Assembly: GCA_029964075.1 (NCBI GenBank)
Contig: CM057140.1
Span: 14,712,643 to 14,776,642 of the forward strand
DNA: 64,000 nt
From: Patiria pectinifera
Taxonomy: Eukaryota; Echinodermata; Asteroidea; Valvatida; Asterinidae
Direction of reading: 5' to 3'
Part shown: piece by piece, positions 1-11,900 of the stretch
Layout of the letters: each line of letters starts with the position of its first letter
Numbering within the stretch: position 1 is the stretch's first letter
Made by a program: the position numbers and the translations under genes
The notes under the pieces: model-generated
The model's input: the letters and a program-made list of their open reading frames with translations, nothing else
What the model was told of the DNA's origin: nothing
The model's database searches: none

Positions 1-191
1 GTGCCTAACCCCGAGATAGGGCTACAATACACATGTTCTTATTTGTGGAAAAAAATAATTGAAATTGGAAACATGACCACGTATGATGAAATGTAATTAT
101 TCACTTTTAAAGTGTATTAAGCCTCAAAAAGTGTTTTGAACAAAAATGACTGTTTTGATTGAAAAAGGACCAAATTCCATTCTTTTCTGAC

Positions 192-3100
192 CTAGAATCT
201 GCATGAGCTGGTCGACGCAGTTCTCGTTGGATGCAATCAGCGGCCCGATGTCATTATTGATGGACAGGTTGGCTATGACTCGGATGATCTTGATCAAGAC
301 GTCTTCTGTCAGGTTGGTAGAGTTGGTGGACTCCCCGTCGCCATTTTGAGATTTGGCAGTCTCCTCCTCTGGCAATTCTGACTTCTTTCAATAAATTCAG
401 GAATATTTTTTTTAATGTGAGCAAATCTGTTTGAAAACCTAGGAAATGCTTCAGTAAAAAACTTGTTAGTTTGTAAGAAATGTTTTCCCTTTTAGCCATT
501 TCTCCCACAATTTTTGACATACAAAATCTGCACTGCCCATTCACAAAGATCTCTAGCATTTTGGCTATACATCTGAAATTTTGTCGCAAACTTCTACCTC
601 AAAAGGAAATGTCATGGAAGTTAATATTGAGCTTCAATAAAAAAAGATTAAGATTATAAGATTGAAAATATTTTCAACATCTACGGCTAAAAGAGACCCC
701 TTGAACACTTACTTGTAAACTTTTGACAAAATGATGTCGCAGCACATTGAGCAGCGTTTCCATGGCGTTCTCGGCGTTGAAGAGACAGTACCTAAAATCG
801 TCGTTCTTCGCCGTCATGTTACCCAGGGCAAAGCAGAGCCTGACCGCCATGTCTCGCTGGTCCTGGTAGCGGCCAAGTAACGCTAGGATGGACTGGAAGG
901 CCGATGGGTATTCACCAAGGACCGTGGAACATTCGGGGATCACTGTCAGCTTACTGAAACATTAAAAAGAATCACCTAAAATATTACAATTTATACCAAA
1001 AAGTGCACGTCAGTGCTTGAAGGAAATGCACATTACTATGAGCATATGTTGATCCCTCAACTACAGTTATGCTTTGAACTGTTAAGGGCTGAATTGAAAA
1101 AAAAAAGAGGTATAAAGAGTTTTGTGTTAAATAACTGAAATAACAATTCTGGTTGTGCAAATCATAGGGTGCGTTCGAGTAGCTCGACCGGATCGCTAGG
1201 GTAAAGGCAGACGGGTTAGCCATGATAGCCGGGCTAATCGCAGTCAAACACTCAACCGTGGGCCATCATGATCCTCAAGCTATGTCCGTAGCCGCGGCCA
1301 TAGCCACTGACAAAACACCCGTTTCGGACTGAGTCTTCCTTGAAGATTTACTGCTTTACTTTCAGTAAAAGTAAAAAAATCCTAACACACCACAAAAATT
1401 CCCTATAACTGACAGGAATATTTTGCATTTTCATTACTACCGGGAACGTATGTATGAAGGATGTAAAAACATTTACAAAAATTGTGTGTTTCTCAGAAGA
1501 ACACAAAACTGTAACAGACTGGACAATTTATGATTGGAAAACCAAAAAAACCTGAATATTCTGGCAATATGCATCATGGTATCCGCATCACTGGGGTATA
1601 GCTCCATGGAGCGGCAAATCTCTGGAATGGCTCGATGCGACATGAAGAGCGTCTGGTGATCTTTGTGGTTCAGGAAGTTACGCATCGTGGAGATCAGCTG
1701 CAGCATGACGCCGGCCGAACCTTTGGCAAGCTTGCCGCTTTCGGAATTCTGTCGACAAGGAAAAATAACATGATATAAGTTTGATCTGTAGTATAAGTGA
1801 GTAGTGTCATAGTTGTGTCCAGTCACGAGTCCTTTAACAAGTCTTCCACGCTGCTGTTCCAAAACTCCGGAACAATTTACCTTACAGTATCCACCACTCT
1901 AGCTCACGAGCAGCTTTCAAAAAATCTCTAAAAAATTGCTGTATTAATGCTTATTCTGTTTATAGTCCTCTTGTTTTTGCTTATGTTTCATTTGGTGTAA
2001 AGCGCTGTGTTACTTCTCTGCTTAGTAAGAGCGCTATAAAAATGCTTTGTATTATTATTATTTTTAAGTCCAGTCAGAAGAAACAGGGGATGACTAACAA
2101 AGGAATGCCTTTGTCATAGTTCATTTGAAAAGCTTGTGACGGGACCTAGGACTGGAGGACTTGTGATGGACTCAGCACTGCAAGTGAGATTGGAATGGCT
2201 CAAATGTTGGGTAGATGTAGAGAAATTTGTAGAAAAATCTGTAAAACTGGCAACTTAATTTTACCCTTGCATTCATCAAAATTCTTTCCAAAGTTTTTCA
2301 GTATTTTGATGGGTTCAGGACTTCATAGAGATGAAATATTAATTCTTAAGTTGTCCATAAAAACCAAACAATAATCCCTGAACAAAATATATTTCCATTT
2401 TGACTTACTGTTTCATTGACGGATGCCATGATCCTGACGACGTGCCCGACGGTTCCCAGCTTGACAAACCTGTCCAGTAGCTCCTTGTGGCTCTGAGTCA
2501 GGAAGCGGATCGATCCGGTCAGGTACACCAACAACTCATGGGAGTGGGTCCAGAAGTCAATCTCCTTGAGCAGATCCACGATGAAATCTGAATGGGAACA
2601 GAGAATTGAAAAGTGAAGTAACATTTGGGATGCCAAACACCGTCGATTGGCCATATGCTATTCAGAAGCCATGTTTGAGGAATTCTTTATTTAAAATCAG
2701 TAACAAAAGCACACACCTCAATGATAGCTTAAATGTCAAGGATCTACTAGCACTGTTCACCAGGTGTGCCTGCCAGAGCTAAATCCAATGGGTTCAAATT
2801 TGATGAAATTAACAAATAATTTTGCCCAGCAATACAGGTAACCAGCCAAAATACCATGTGATGAATACTAGGGCCGCAACTTTATAATCATTTTTTTTGC
2901 GATCGATTAATTGTTCCCTTTTCGATAATACTGATCGATTTATCAACGGCCTTTTTTTTTTCCCTGGAAAATGCGGGTTGAGAAAAAAGGCGATGAGTTA
3001 AATACAATATATGTATCGTTTTTGTTTGTTTAGGTGATTTTGATGTGTTGAGACAAGCATCTTACTTGTGACGATATTTTATTGCCATAGCATCCAGCGC

Positions 3101-6100
3101 TATGTGGAATGTTTGCGATTTTTAGTTTGAACGTTTTCGGCCGTTCTCTTAAAAAGAGGAAGTTATTTTCAAAAAAATGGTTTTCGATTAAACAAATAGA
3201 ACAAATGTTTGCGATTTTTAGTTTGAACGTTTTCGGCCGTTCTCTTAAAAAGAGGAAGTTATTTTCAAAAAAATGGTTTTCGATTAAACAAATAGAAAAA
3301 TGTGACCGCATAATTGACGATTTGATTGATTAATCGTTTATCCGAATAATACTTGCGGCCCTCAGGAATACACATTTATTGTTTAGACTTGTTCTCAGCC
3401 TGTTTTAAGCTCAAGACATAAATTTGTTTAGCAGTAAGTTTTCTTGAGTGGATTTTTCCTTACCGATGATGTTATCTTCCATGAAGAGTGCATCGTTGCT
3501 GTTGTCTTTGCTGACTTTTAGGATCAACTTGCTGAGCATGTTCAAGTTGTTTCCGCTTACACCGAGCTACAAGAATAATAACTCGGTTATTCTTTGCATC
3601 GAAAAACAAATCTCAAAGGACAAAAGCATGTCTGTATAAGAAGTTTATGGAGAAAGCTTACAAGATGAAAATAGAGACAAAAAAGCAGGCTTGGCAGCAT
3701 AGAAAAATAGACGTATCACCAAAGGCACTGCAACAACAAGACTAGTCTATCTGGGTGCCATGGCAACTGAAAGAGTCATAAGTTTGTGGCTGAAGAGAAT
3801 GGTCTTGTGATTTTCTTAAAAATTCAGAAATGTAAAATTCTCTTGACTTGTGACTTGTAAATACTCACAGCCATCATGAGCCTAGCTGCCTGCAGTTGCA
3901 CCCTGGGATTGCTGACGTCCGTCAGTTTGAATATCGTCCGCAGCGCCGTCCGCCGTCGCTTGCAAGCTTTGCCAAACATTGCCCCCTCGTCAAGGACATT
4001 ATAGAGGGCGCTACAGGATGCGCATAACCTCTCCTCTTCCGATTCCTTGACTGTTCCTAAAAACAATTTGTTGAGAGGTTTATAGTTAACAAATTAAAAT
4101 ATTTGATTAAAATATTGTTTGCCTCTTGAAAATTATGATAAAATACCATAAAGCAAAAAACAAATATTCTGCCACCTACCTGTATGTTGCGGTACGAGCC
4201 TTTCCAGTACAGGGCTGACCTTCGTATTCCAATAGAGGGCCTCCTCCGCTGTCTCCTCCTCGCGGCTACTCCCTCCTGACCGACTGCCGCTGGACGCGCG
4301 GTCACTGACGTAGCCGCTCTCGGCTCTCGTTGAACCACTGCTTTTAATACGCTCTCTGAAAAAAGTATAAAATCATTCCAAACAAATGAAACAAAACAAA
4401 TGCAACTCTAGAATTATCTAAGAAAGCCGTAATTTTTTTTATGCGCCGTGGCCTCCTTGTCTGGAGCATTGAAACCATAGTCTGCGGGTAATTCTGCAGG
4501 TTGTGGGTTCGAGTCCAGCCTGGGGTCATGGTGCATGTGTCCTTGGGCAAGGCACTTTGTCACTCATTGCTTCTCTCCACCCAGGAGTAAATGGGTACAT
4601 GTGATGGCAGCATCGAGCTGTATACTCCCCAGAGAGCTGAGATTGTCTTTGGAATGTTTCATTGCCAGATGATCAGGGGTAATAATTATACAAACTTTGA
4701 TCGCACTACATAATCATTATTAAGGATGTCTACCTTTCTTGCCTGTGAACCGGTACGCTATCAGCCGATTTGACGCGTGGTATGCCTTCCTCTAACTGTG
4801 GTCTGGTCCTTTCCTTGGGTCCACTGTGCACCCTTCGCTGGAGCTGATCGTCACCGGGCGGGGTCGGGGACGGTAGTGGGTTGGACAATCTTCTCTCCAG
4901 GGGCTGGGGTAAGATTTGGACTAGGAGGAAAAACAAAAGACACATCAAGCTGGTCAGTCACATAACTTTTTTACTGACTAACCATGCCTAATGGCTATTC
5001 TTGCAATAGGTGACGAGCTAATGTCAAGCATAGTAGAAGTCAAATCTGGATTATTGAATTTTTGAAATTTTGAAATCAAAATCTGATTTTCAATCACGCT
5101 TGCTCTACTCACCAGAATTTCCATCTTGACTGAGGGCGCTCTTCAACTTGTGCGTCCGTCGCTTGCCGGACGCTGGGCGGGACGGGTCTAGTGGAGGGGG
5201 TTTTGGGGGCTTGGCTAGTTGAGGGAGGCTCTCCCCACTGGACGATGAAGATACCGGGCTCAGGGACTGGCTTGGACTCTGTGGATGATATTTTTTTGTT
5301 CAAGTAGAAAGTAGTTGTCCTTGAATCACCTTACTTCAAGAAATTCAAATATCTCAAAAAGAATTAAGCCAGGTGAGATTAATTTCATATCACATGCATT
5401 AGATTTAGATAACAAGGCTAAGAATTATATATTAGAAATTTTAAAAGAACTGAAAACATCTTTTTCGCCACTCTTCACGCATCTTAATGACCTCAGATTT
5501 TGAACTTACATGATCAAGGGGAGTAAGCCTTGTATTTGACTTTGGTCTGACGTCACTGCCATCAAAATGCCGGGCACCCAGACTGCAAACAAATCAAAAC
5601 AAATCAAAACAATTGTTCAAATTACTGCTGGTTTTGTATAAATTCAAAGGTGACTGTGTACAGGATTTCTAAGTAACTAAGCTTTTATTTCATTTTTTAA
5701 AAAGTATCAATGATCTCAATTTTAGATCGGAAAGAATTTCATACACGGCCCCACTCAGACCTCCTGCACAAAGTCTCTGGGCCATGACAGAAAACCGATT
5801 TACAACTTTTGGTACTTTTCAGGTCATATTAAGGAATATGAGTGGAGGCTGTGTATGGAATTCCTTCCGTGCCTGATTCCATGGATTTTTACAGCATATT
5901 AATTTGTCCAGCATGCATTTGAGGAATTCTTGAATTCATATCCAAAATAACAATTTTTCTCCTTCATTTGAAAAAGGTCATTACCTAAATGCAGAAGGTG
6001 GTCTATCACTGGGGCTCCTAGCTGCGCTGCCACCAAACAGCGTCCGTTTATCCTCCAAGGGGGTGAACGGTCTCTTTGTCCGCACTGTGCGCAGCGATGA

Positions 6101-6214
6101 CCTGGCCTCCTTGATGATATCCGAGCTGGTCTCCGCATCGGACGGCTTCTCATAGAAGGGCTTTAACTCCTTCGGTCTTCTTCGGCTTGGCGGTGGCTTG
6201 TTGACTTGGGCCAT
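192..6214 (-). CDS. ARMC2: ARMC2, armadillo repeat-containing protein 2 (3' part beyond window)
   Basis: Coding exons read on the minus strand: 6214-5985, 5582-5510, 5278-5113, 4920-4734, 4355-4180, 4056-3869, 3566-3464, 2587-2409, 1748-1552, 953-713 and 381-192. All junction phases agree and give about 643 residues before the left edge; the human protein is about 867, so the C-terminal quarter is missing here. The N-terminus carries the family signature, with KPFYEKPSDAETSSDIIKEA followed by LRTVRTKRPFTP. Residues about 100-260 are low-complexity and Ser/Pro-rich. From about residue 265 (YWNTKVSPVLERL) helical armadillo repeats begin, including LTEDVLIKIIRVIANLSINN in the last exon seen. In known species ARMC2 is needed for sperm-flagellum axoneme assembly and acts as an intraflagellar-transport adapter for radial spokes. 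The start ATG sits 18 bases inside an exon with a good acceptor (TTTCAG). The donor after 1552 (AG/GTTTTT) is poor, but the join restores RIFSKLT, as in vertebrate ARMC2. Confidence 0.93.
1846..2063 (+). mobile_element. 3' fragment of a non-LTR (CR1/L2-like) retrotransposon
   Basis: Read on the plus strand, the sequence translates as RNNLPYSIHHSSSRAAFKKS, matching the C-terminal end of many CR1/L2-type reverse transcriptases (a WNxLP...FKxxLK pattern). It runs through a short 3' region with GTAAAGCGCTGTG and AGAGCGCTATAAAAATGC into a TATTATTATTATT tail, which is characteristic of these elements. It is 5'-truncated and lies in an ARMC2 intron, antisense to the gene. No complete element is present in the window. 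Confidence 0.7.
2065..2195. mobile_element. CACAAG-family MITE fragment (copy 1)
   Basis: It carries the family core GGAATGCCTTTGTCATAGTT followed by CATTTGAAAAGCTTGTGA, and a GGACTTGTGATGGACTCAGC end, directly after the retrotransposon tail. One end appears lost. It lies in the ARMC2 intron between the exons at 1748 and 2409. Confidence 0.55.
2870..3362. mobile_element. hAT-like MITE with internal tandem duplication
   Basis: It is bounded by inverted termini AGGGCCGCAA (2870) and TTGCGGCCCT (3362). The ends are rich in CGATTAATTG/GATTAATCG words, a pattern seen in hAT-derived MITEs of fishes and invertebrates. Inside, a 96-base unit is repeated twice in tandem (3108-3203 and 3204-3299). No transposase is encoded. 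It lies in an ARMC2 intron. The target duplication is not clear (GAATA lies near both ends). Confidence 0.65.
4441..4690 (+). mobile_element. tRNA-derived SINE
   Basis: The head contains GCCGTGGCCTCC...GGGTTCGAGTCCAGCCTGG, which includes a good Pol III B box (GGTTCGAGTCC). The body has CCTTGGGCAAGGCACTTTGT and then CACCCAGGAGTAAATGGGTA, words recurrent in marine-invertebrate SINEs. It lies in an ARMC2 intron, antisense to the gene. The exact ends and target duplications are not resolved. Confidence 0.7.
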
Positions 6215-6869
6215 GGTGGGACCTCTTCTGACTGAAATGATAAAGTTAACATTGTTTTCTTTCATTGGGTAAAGACTAAAGTGATTTTTTTGCAATTCGC
6301 CGTAAACGATAATTGATATTAGATTATTATACATTCTCATGTAGGCCTACATATACGCACGTTTATATACTCTGAAAAGTGTGGAAACATACCGTGTAGG
6401 TTTTTTTTTCACTAGACTAGGCCAACACACATTTAATCTTAGTGATAAGCAAGTTCAAATATGTTGAAATTTAACTTAAGTTTAAGATTGTGAAGCGAGA
6501 AACGTTTAATAATAACAAATTTAATACAGGCACGACAGGCCGACACTGTGATGCATTGACAGTATAGACAAACACTTTTTACCAAACACACGCCTTAGAA
6601 AAAAAATTAAACTGACAATAGAATTTAACTAGTATCAGACCGAGTCTTTTTACACAGATTTGAATTAGGACCGACATGACCGAGTTTACATTAATCACCC
6701 GGCTGTCATTAACACCAACAGTTACACCGACAAAAGAACTCATTAACATTATCGTCTTGCGCCGCTGTTCATTTACAATAAACTAATGGTAATTGAAGAC
6801 TTGTTTGGCATTCAGCTAAACGAAATCGGACATTGAGAAAGGTGTCTTTTACATGATTTATTTGATCAC

Positions 6870-7200
6870 TTACCTCCAACAACCTGCAATAAAAATCATA
6901 AGCGTTCATAGCTACGGAATAGCGCCCTCATCGGCAGAATATTTGATCGGCTGATGGCGGCTGTTACTTTACCAGCAGGTAGCTCTGAAATGTTGCACCA
7001 TGGTTGAACTGCACTTTATTTATTTTGTATATTTTTTAAAAAGCTCATTATTGAAAAAAAGATAATAACTATAAAAAAAAACATTCAATACCTATGTCAA
7101 TTAAATTTTCTGTCCCCGCCCCCTTTTGTTTTTTTAAATGAGCAAGTCGTCCTTGCGGAAAATGAAGGGCGCCATCTACATATATCGAGCGAATAAGCAT
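6870..7200. promoter_or_regulatory. Divergent ARMC2/PNISR promoter region
   Basis: ARMC2 (leftward) and PNISR (rightward) have 5' untranslated exons whose inner ends are only about 470 bases apart, leaving a short shared region. On the PNISR side GCGCCATCTACATATATCG is followed by AAGCATGGCGGTC at 7196-7208. Both GCCATCT and ATGGCGG resemble YY1 sites, which often mark start sites of housekeeping genes. A shared promoter is inferred from this geometry; no start-site data are available. Confidence 0.55.
6874..6960 (-). other. ARMC2: ARMC2 5' untranslated exon (approximate upstream end)
   Basis: On the minus strand a strong donor (GTTGGAG/GTAAGTGA) ends an exon at 6874. It pairs with the acceptor at 6232-6233 that opens the exon carrying the start codon at 6214. 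The segment has no long reading frame, so it is called untranslated. The transcription start is not visible; 6960 is an estimate based on where the PNISR-side promoter begins. The intron 6232-6873 is AT-rich and has no other recognisable content. Confidence 0.6.
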
Positions 7201-7856
7201 GGCGGTCTTTCGACGGGTTTACGTGCACCGAGTTCAGCCCGAGGAATCGTCAAACTAAACTGGTCACAAATGCAAGACCTTCCCTTCTGTTGACAACTAG
7301 AGATTCTTAAAAGATTCAAGCATCCGTTCACAAATAGCAATCGTCAGGTAATTCTGGAAATGTTCCAATAAAGGGATATCCAATGTGGGCCAAAATTGGC
7401 TAGCCCTTGATCTTGTTGGCACACGTCTGGTCTTCGCCGCCTCACCCTATGGAAAAGTGCACTTCTTCATCGGCACCAGTCTATGAATTCTGTTCTGTCA
7501 ATGTTAAATTTAATGATTTTTAAATTAAATTAGGAAAAATAGTATAAAACATCTTGTGTTGTTATTGTAAAAACTAGAAATAAGTGGCCAGCAACTAGCT
7601 TGACTAGAAAAAGTTAAAGTGGCCAAGAGATTGTGCTATTTTCATGATTTTAAAATTTTGTAGCTGAATTTTTTTTATCATTTTCCTAATTTTATTTAGT
7701 AATCAGAGCAATGTTGGAGAGTTTACCATGTTTACACATCAATAGAGGTTGTAAATTGTTTTTATTTTTTGTTTAATCATTTTGTATGTTGTACATATTT
7801 TTTGTGCAAGGTTATGTTTATGGAGTTTTTTTTTTTTTTTTATGCAGACAACTTGT
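6981..7856 (+). repeat. PNISR promoter/5'-exon tandem duplication, copy 1
   Basis: This begins AGCTCTGAAATGTTGCACC and is repeated almost completely at 7857-8758, with a few substitutions and small indels. It holds the YY1-like start region, an untranslated exon ending in a canonical donor (CAATCGTCAG/GTAATTCTGG, exon end 7347) and intron sequence. An upstream reading frame of 19 codons starts at 7199 and stops at TCAAACTAA. The copies differ by single bases and by the 20-odd bases after CACCATGGTT that are shortened in copy 2. Confidence 0.85.
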
Positions 7857-8758
7857 AGCTCTGAAATGTTGCACCATGGTTTTTATTTTGTATTTTTTTT
7901 TAAAAGCTCATTATTGAAAAAAAGATAACTATAAAAAAAAACATTCAATACCTATGTCAATTAAATTTTTTCGGTCCCCCCCCCCTCTTTTGGTTTTTTA
8001 AATGAGCAAGTCGTCCCTTGCGGAAAATGAAGGGCGCCATCTACATATATCGAGCGAATAAGCATGGCGGTCTTTCGACGGGTTTACGTGCACCGAGTTT
8101 AGCCCAAGGAATCGTTAAACTAAACTGGTCACAAACGCAAGACCTTCCCTTCTGTTGACAACCAGAGATTCTTAAAAGATTCAAGCATCCGTTCACAAAT
8201 AGCAATCGTCAGGTAATTCTGGAAATGTTCCAATAAAGGGATATCCAATGTGGGCCAAAATTGGCTAGCCCGGCCTTGATCTGGTTGGTCTTCGCCGCCT
8301 CACCCTATGGAAAAGTGCACTTCTTCATCGGCACCAGTCTATGAATTCTGTTCTGTCATTTACCATCATGACCATGTCAAATTAGGCCCTAAAATGATTT
8401 TTTAAATTACATTGGGGAAATTAGTATAATGACATTTAACATCTTGTGTTGTTATTGTAAAAACTAGAAATAAGTGGCCAGCAACTAGAAAAAATTACCA
8501 AGGCAAGAGATAGTGCTATTTTCAAATTTTGTAGCTGGATTTTGTATCATTTTCCTAATTTTGTAGCCGAATTTTGTATCATTTTCCTAATTTTATTTTA
8601 GAAATTAGAGCAATGTTGGAGATGTTGTTTACCATGTTTACACATCAATAGAGGTTGTAAATTGTTTTTATTTTTTGTTTAATCATTTTGTATGTTGTAC
8701 ATACTTTTTTGCAAGGTTATGTTTATGGAGTTCATTTTTATAGGAGTTGTAGACAACC
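7857..8758 (+). repeat. PNISR promoter/5'-exon tandem duplication, copy 2
   Basis: Second copy of the unit starting at 6981. The untranslated exon is preserved and its donor (CAATCGTCAG/GTAATTCTGG, exon end 8212) is identical. The upstream reading frame at 8064 is shortened to 12 codons because CAG has become TAG. Both copies could supply a first exon to the PNISR coding exon starting near 8936. The acceptor for that exon is probably one of the AGs at 8830, 8834 or 8860. Confidence 0.85.
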
Positions 8759-8935
8759 TGAGAACCGAGTTCTGTGTATATATTGTTTCATTTAATTTGA
8801 CATGTATTTGCTTCCCACTCGCCTATCCAGACAGGTACGTTACTGACCTCTGACCTCCAGGTCAGGTCAGTGAAGGGTCAAGTAGTTAAAGGTCATTGAG
8901 TGGTCTGCTGTGACCTCCATTGGTATCGGGTAACA

Positions 8936-11900
8936 ATGTGGCCCGCCCATGGGGGCCAGTGGGGGGCTCAAGCCCAGCAACATTACTTGGCCAACGAAGG
9001 TGAGTTGCTCTTTTAGGGGTTCACAATTAAAAAACTTTTTGGCACAAGATTATTCTTTTGAAAATGCTTTTTTTAAAGTGAATCAAAAGTCAATGAGTGA
9101 AATTATGTATATATCGGAAAGAATCTTGCATTCTGGCGCCATTTTTTTTTACCATACATTATCTAAATGAAGGTCAGTCATTACAAAAATGTCGAAAAAA
9201 AACATGAATCTGAGATTGAAACATATTTCCAATATCTTTGGGAAAATACACGAAAAATGCATGCAACTCTCCATAGACGTTATACACAACCAAAGAAGTG
9301 GCGTCTGGATACAACATTCTTTCCCTTGTATTTTTAGTAATAATTTGGGAGTTAGGTTTCCGATTCCATTGTAATTTTGCAAACTTGATTGTTGGATTTT
9401 GGAGAATTTTGGATAGTCTGATTGAATTCTGAAAATTGTCTTATGAATATTGACCTGCATGCAGGGAATGTACATTGTATGGATTTTAAAAATTATCCTT
9501 GTAAAATTTTTAGCATTTTAGTGAAGGCATTATAATGTAAAGATCTGAATTTACAAAAGTGGTCTCTAAGCTAAACAGAAATCTTGCAGAACTCTTAAAT
9601 GAACTGGAAAAGAACATTTAGACATTTTTTGTAATTAAGATGGAATCCATTCGTCTAACTCGACCATTTTCCTTCAAAAATTTTTGCAGGCACTGATTGG
9701 GCTGCCCTTGCCCAAGAGTGGATCCGCCAGCGTCTGGCCGTGGATGCCTTAGCCCAGGAAGCTCGGGAACAAGAACAGCATCATCATCATCCCCCTCCTC
9801 CTCTTCCTCAGGATGTCCGGCCTCCGTTACCTGACCAGCCCCCGCCTCCGTTGCCTGGCAACCATCAGGAGATGCCACACCCTCCGCACAAAGACAACAG
9901 AGGTATGGTAATTTTTCACCATCATTTTTTTTCGCTATCATAATTTTTTAGTTACTTGATTTGTTTTTGATTGATAGTTTTTGTGTGTCTTGCAGACCCC
10001 CATGGTGTAAAGCAGTGGCACCAAGATGACTTGCCTATGCCCCCTCAGCATGGAGGATTCTTCAACCCCAATGTTTGGGAACCCATCAACACCAACATGC
10101 CACCCCCTGGCCATCCCCACCACCCAGACACCCAGCTCATGCATGCCCCTCCACCCATGCAGGTGCGACCCCACCTACCCCCACCTCCTCACCCCTTACC
10201 ACCCCATCCCCCACCCCCTCTGCACCCATCAATGCCCCCTCAGCATAAGCCACCCCCTCAGCTGCAGCCACCCCCGCTTGACGACAAGCCCCAAGTCCAA
10301 ACCTTCGACTACGATCATGGTAACCAAGGCAACCAGGGTAGTCATGGCAATGGTCAGGTGGCTCCGCAGACCTTCGAGCACAACCACGGGCTGGGGGTGC
10401 GCGGCGTCAAGTCCGAGCTAACTCACTCCGACTCGCCGCATCGTCACTACGAGTTTGATGAGTTTGACAACCAGCATCCTCCGAGAGAGAAGATGAAGGA
10501 TGAAAATGAGCAGGATGAGCAGCGTTACCATGACTACCATCCTCCTCCAACAATGCAGCATCATGAAGGAATGTACCCGCAAGATGAGGTCAGCAGTCAA
10601 ACTCCTCACATTACATTTACCATGAAAATTTGGTTATTCATCATTAAGTTGTTTCACCGCATCTTCCATTTCATGTTCCGTTTTCCAGCATGCCTTCCCA
10701 CCAAACCAAGACTTCTACTACCAGCAGCAGCCTCCATCAGACTGGCCCCACCCGGGGCTCCACCCAGACCCCCACCAGCCACGCCCAGACATGGGGGTGG
10801 GGGTCCCGCCTCATGTTGATCAGATGCTGAGGATGGATCGTCATGGCAACATCATCCAGGACAGACACTCTCACAGGAGTTTCCACAGACACGCGGCTGA
10901 GGAGCCCGAGGCCTTGGCAGGAACAGCTGAACTTGGTGAGGAAAACATGTTTTTCAGATGAGTATTAGGGGAGATTATGTAAAAGTTACACCTTAGAAAC
11001 ACATGCTATAATGGTCAGCTAGTTCCCACTTTCATTGCATCATGAAACAGTCATGCAACATAATGTTGCATGACAACTTTTTTATTCCATTCTTGGCCTC
11101 TTCTACTGATGTTCCTATAATCGTCAGCCGAAGCCAAGTAATTCAAATGCACCCTTAGAATCTTGGCAACAACCCACTTCTCAGCATCTGAGATATTTTA
11201 TCTATGGTACTAGAAACGTAACTTCATCGCAAGATTATTGGGGTTTTTTTTTTGGTGTCCTTTATTCAGATGCTATCAAGCGCAAGTTGCTGCCGGCCTG
11301 GATCAGGGAAGGCTTAGACTCCATGGAGAGAGAGAAGCAGAAAAAGATAGAGAAGGAGCGACAGGAGAAGGAGAAGAAGGAACGGCTGGCGGCGAGGAGG
11401 AAAGCAGAGCAAGAGGTGGAGAACGAAATCAGGCTGGCTCAGGGGCTGCCGCCGAAGTCTAAATACGATGTGAGTCATTGCATTCTGGAAGTACAAAGTA
11501 AAAGTAAAGTCTGTCACGAGGCAATATGACCCATCAGGCCGGCGTTCATCTCCGATTACAGTGGCATGAAAAACAATTGAAAATATTTCTATTCCCCCTG
11601 GAAAATAATTTCAAAAAGTCTACATTTGCACCATCGGTTTCAGTATATCTTAAATTCAGAACATTCCTCGAATTGTATAGTTGAATTTGTGGGGGGTGTG
11701 ATAATTGTTTCCTTCTTGCCGACTTCTAGGACAGCGACGAGGAGTCAGAACATTCTTCCAAGAAATCTGAGGAGTCAGATGATGAAGCGAAGCCAAAGGA
11801 AGGATCTTCATCCCAGACAGGGGAAGATGAGGACGAGGGGGAGGCGGAGCCTGAACCTCCTAAGACGGAGGAGGAAAAAAGGGCCGAAATGGTAAAGATA

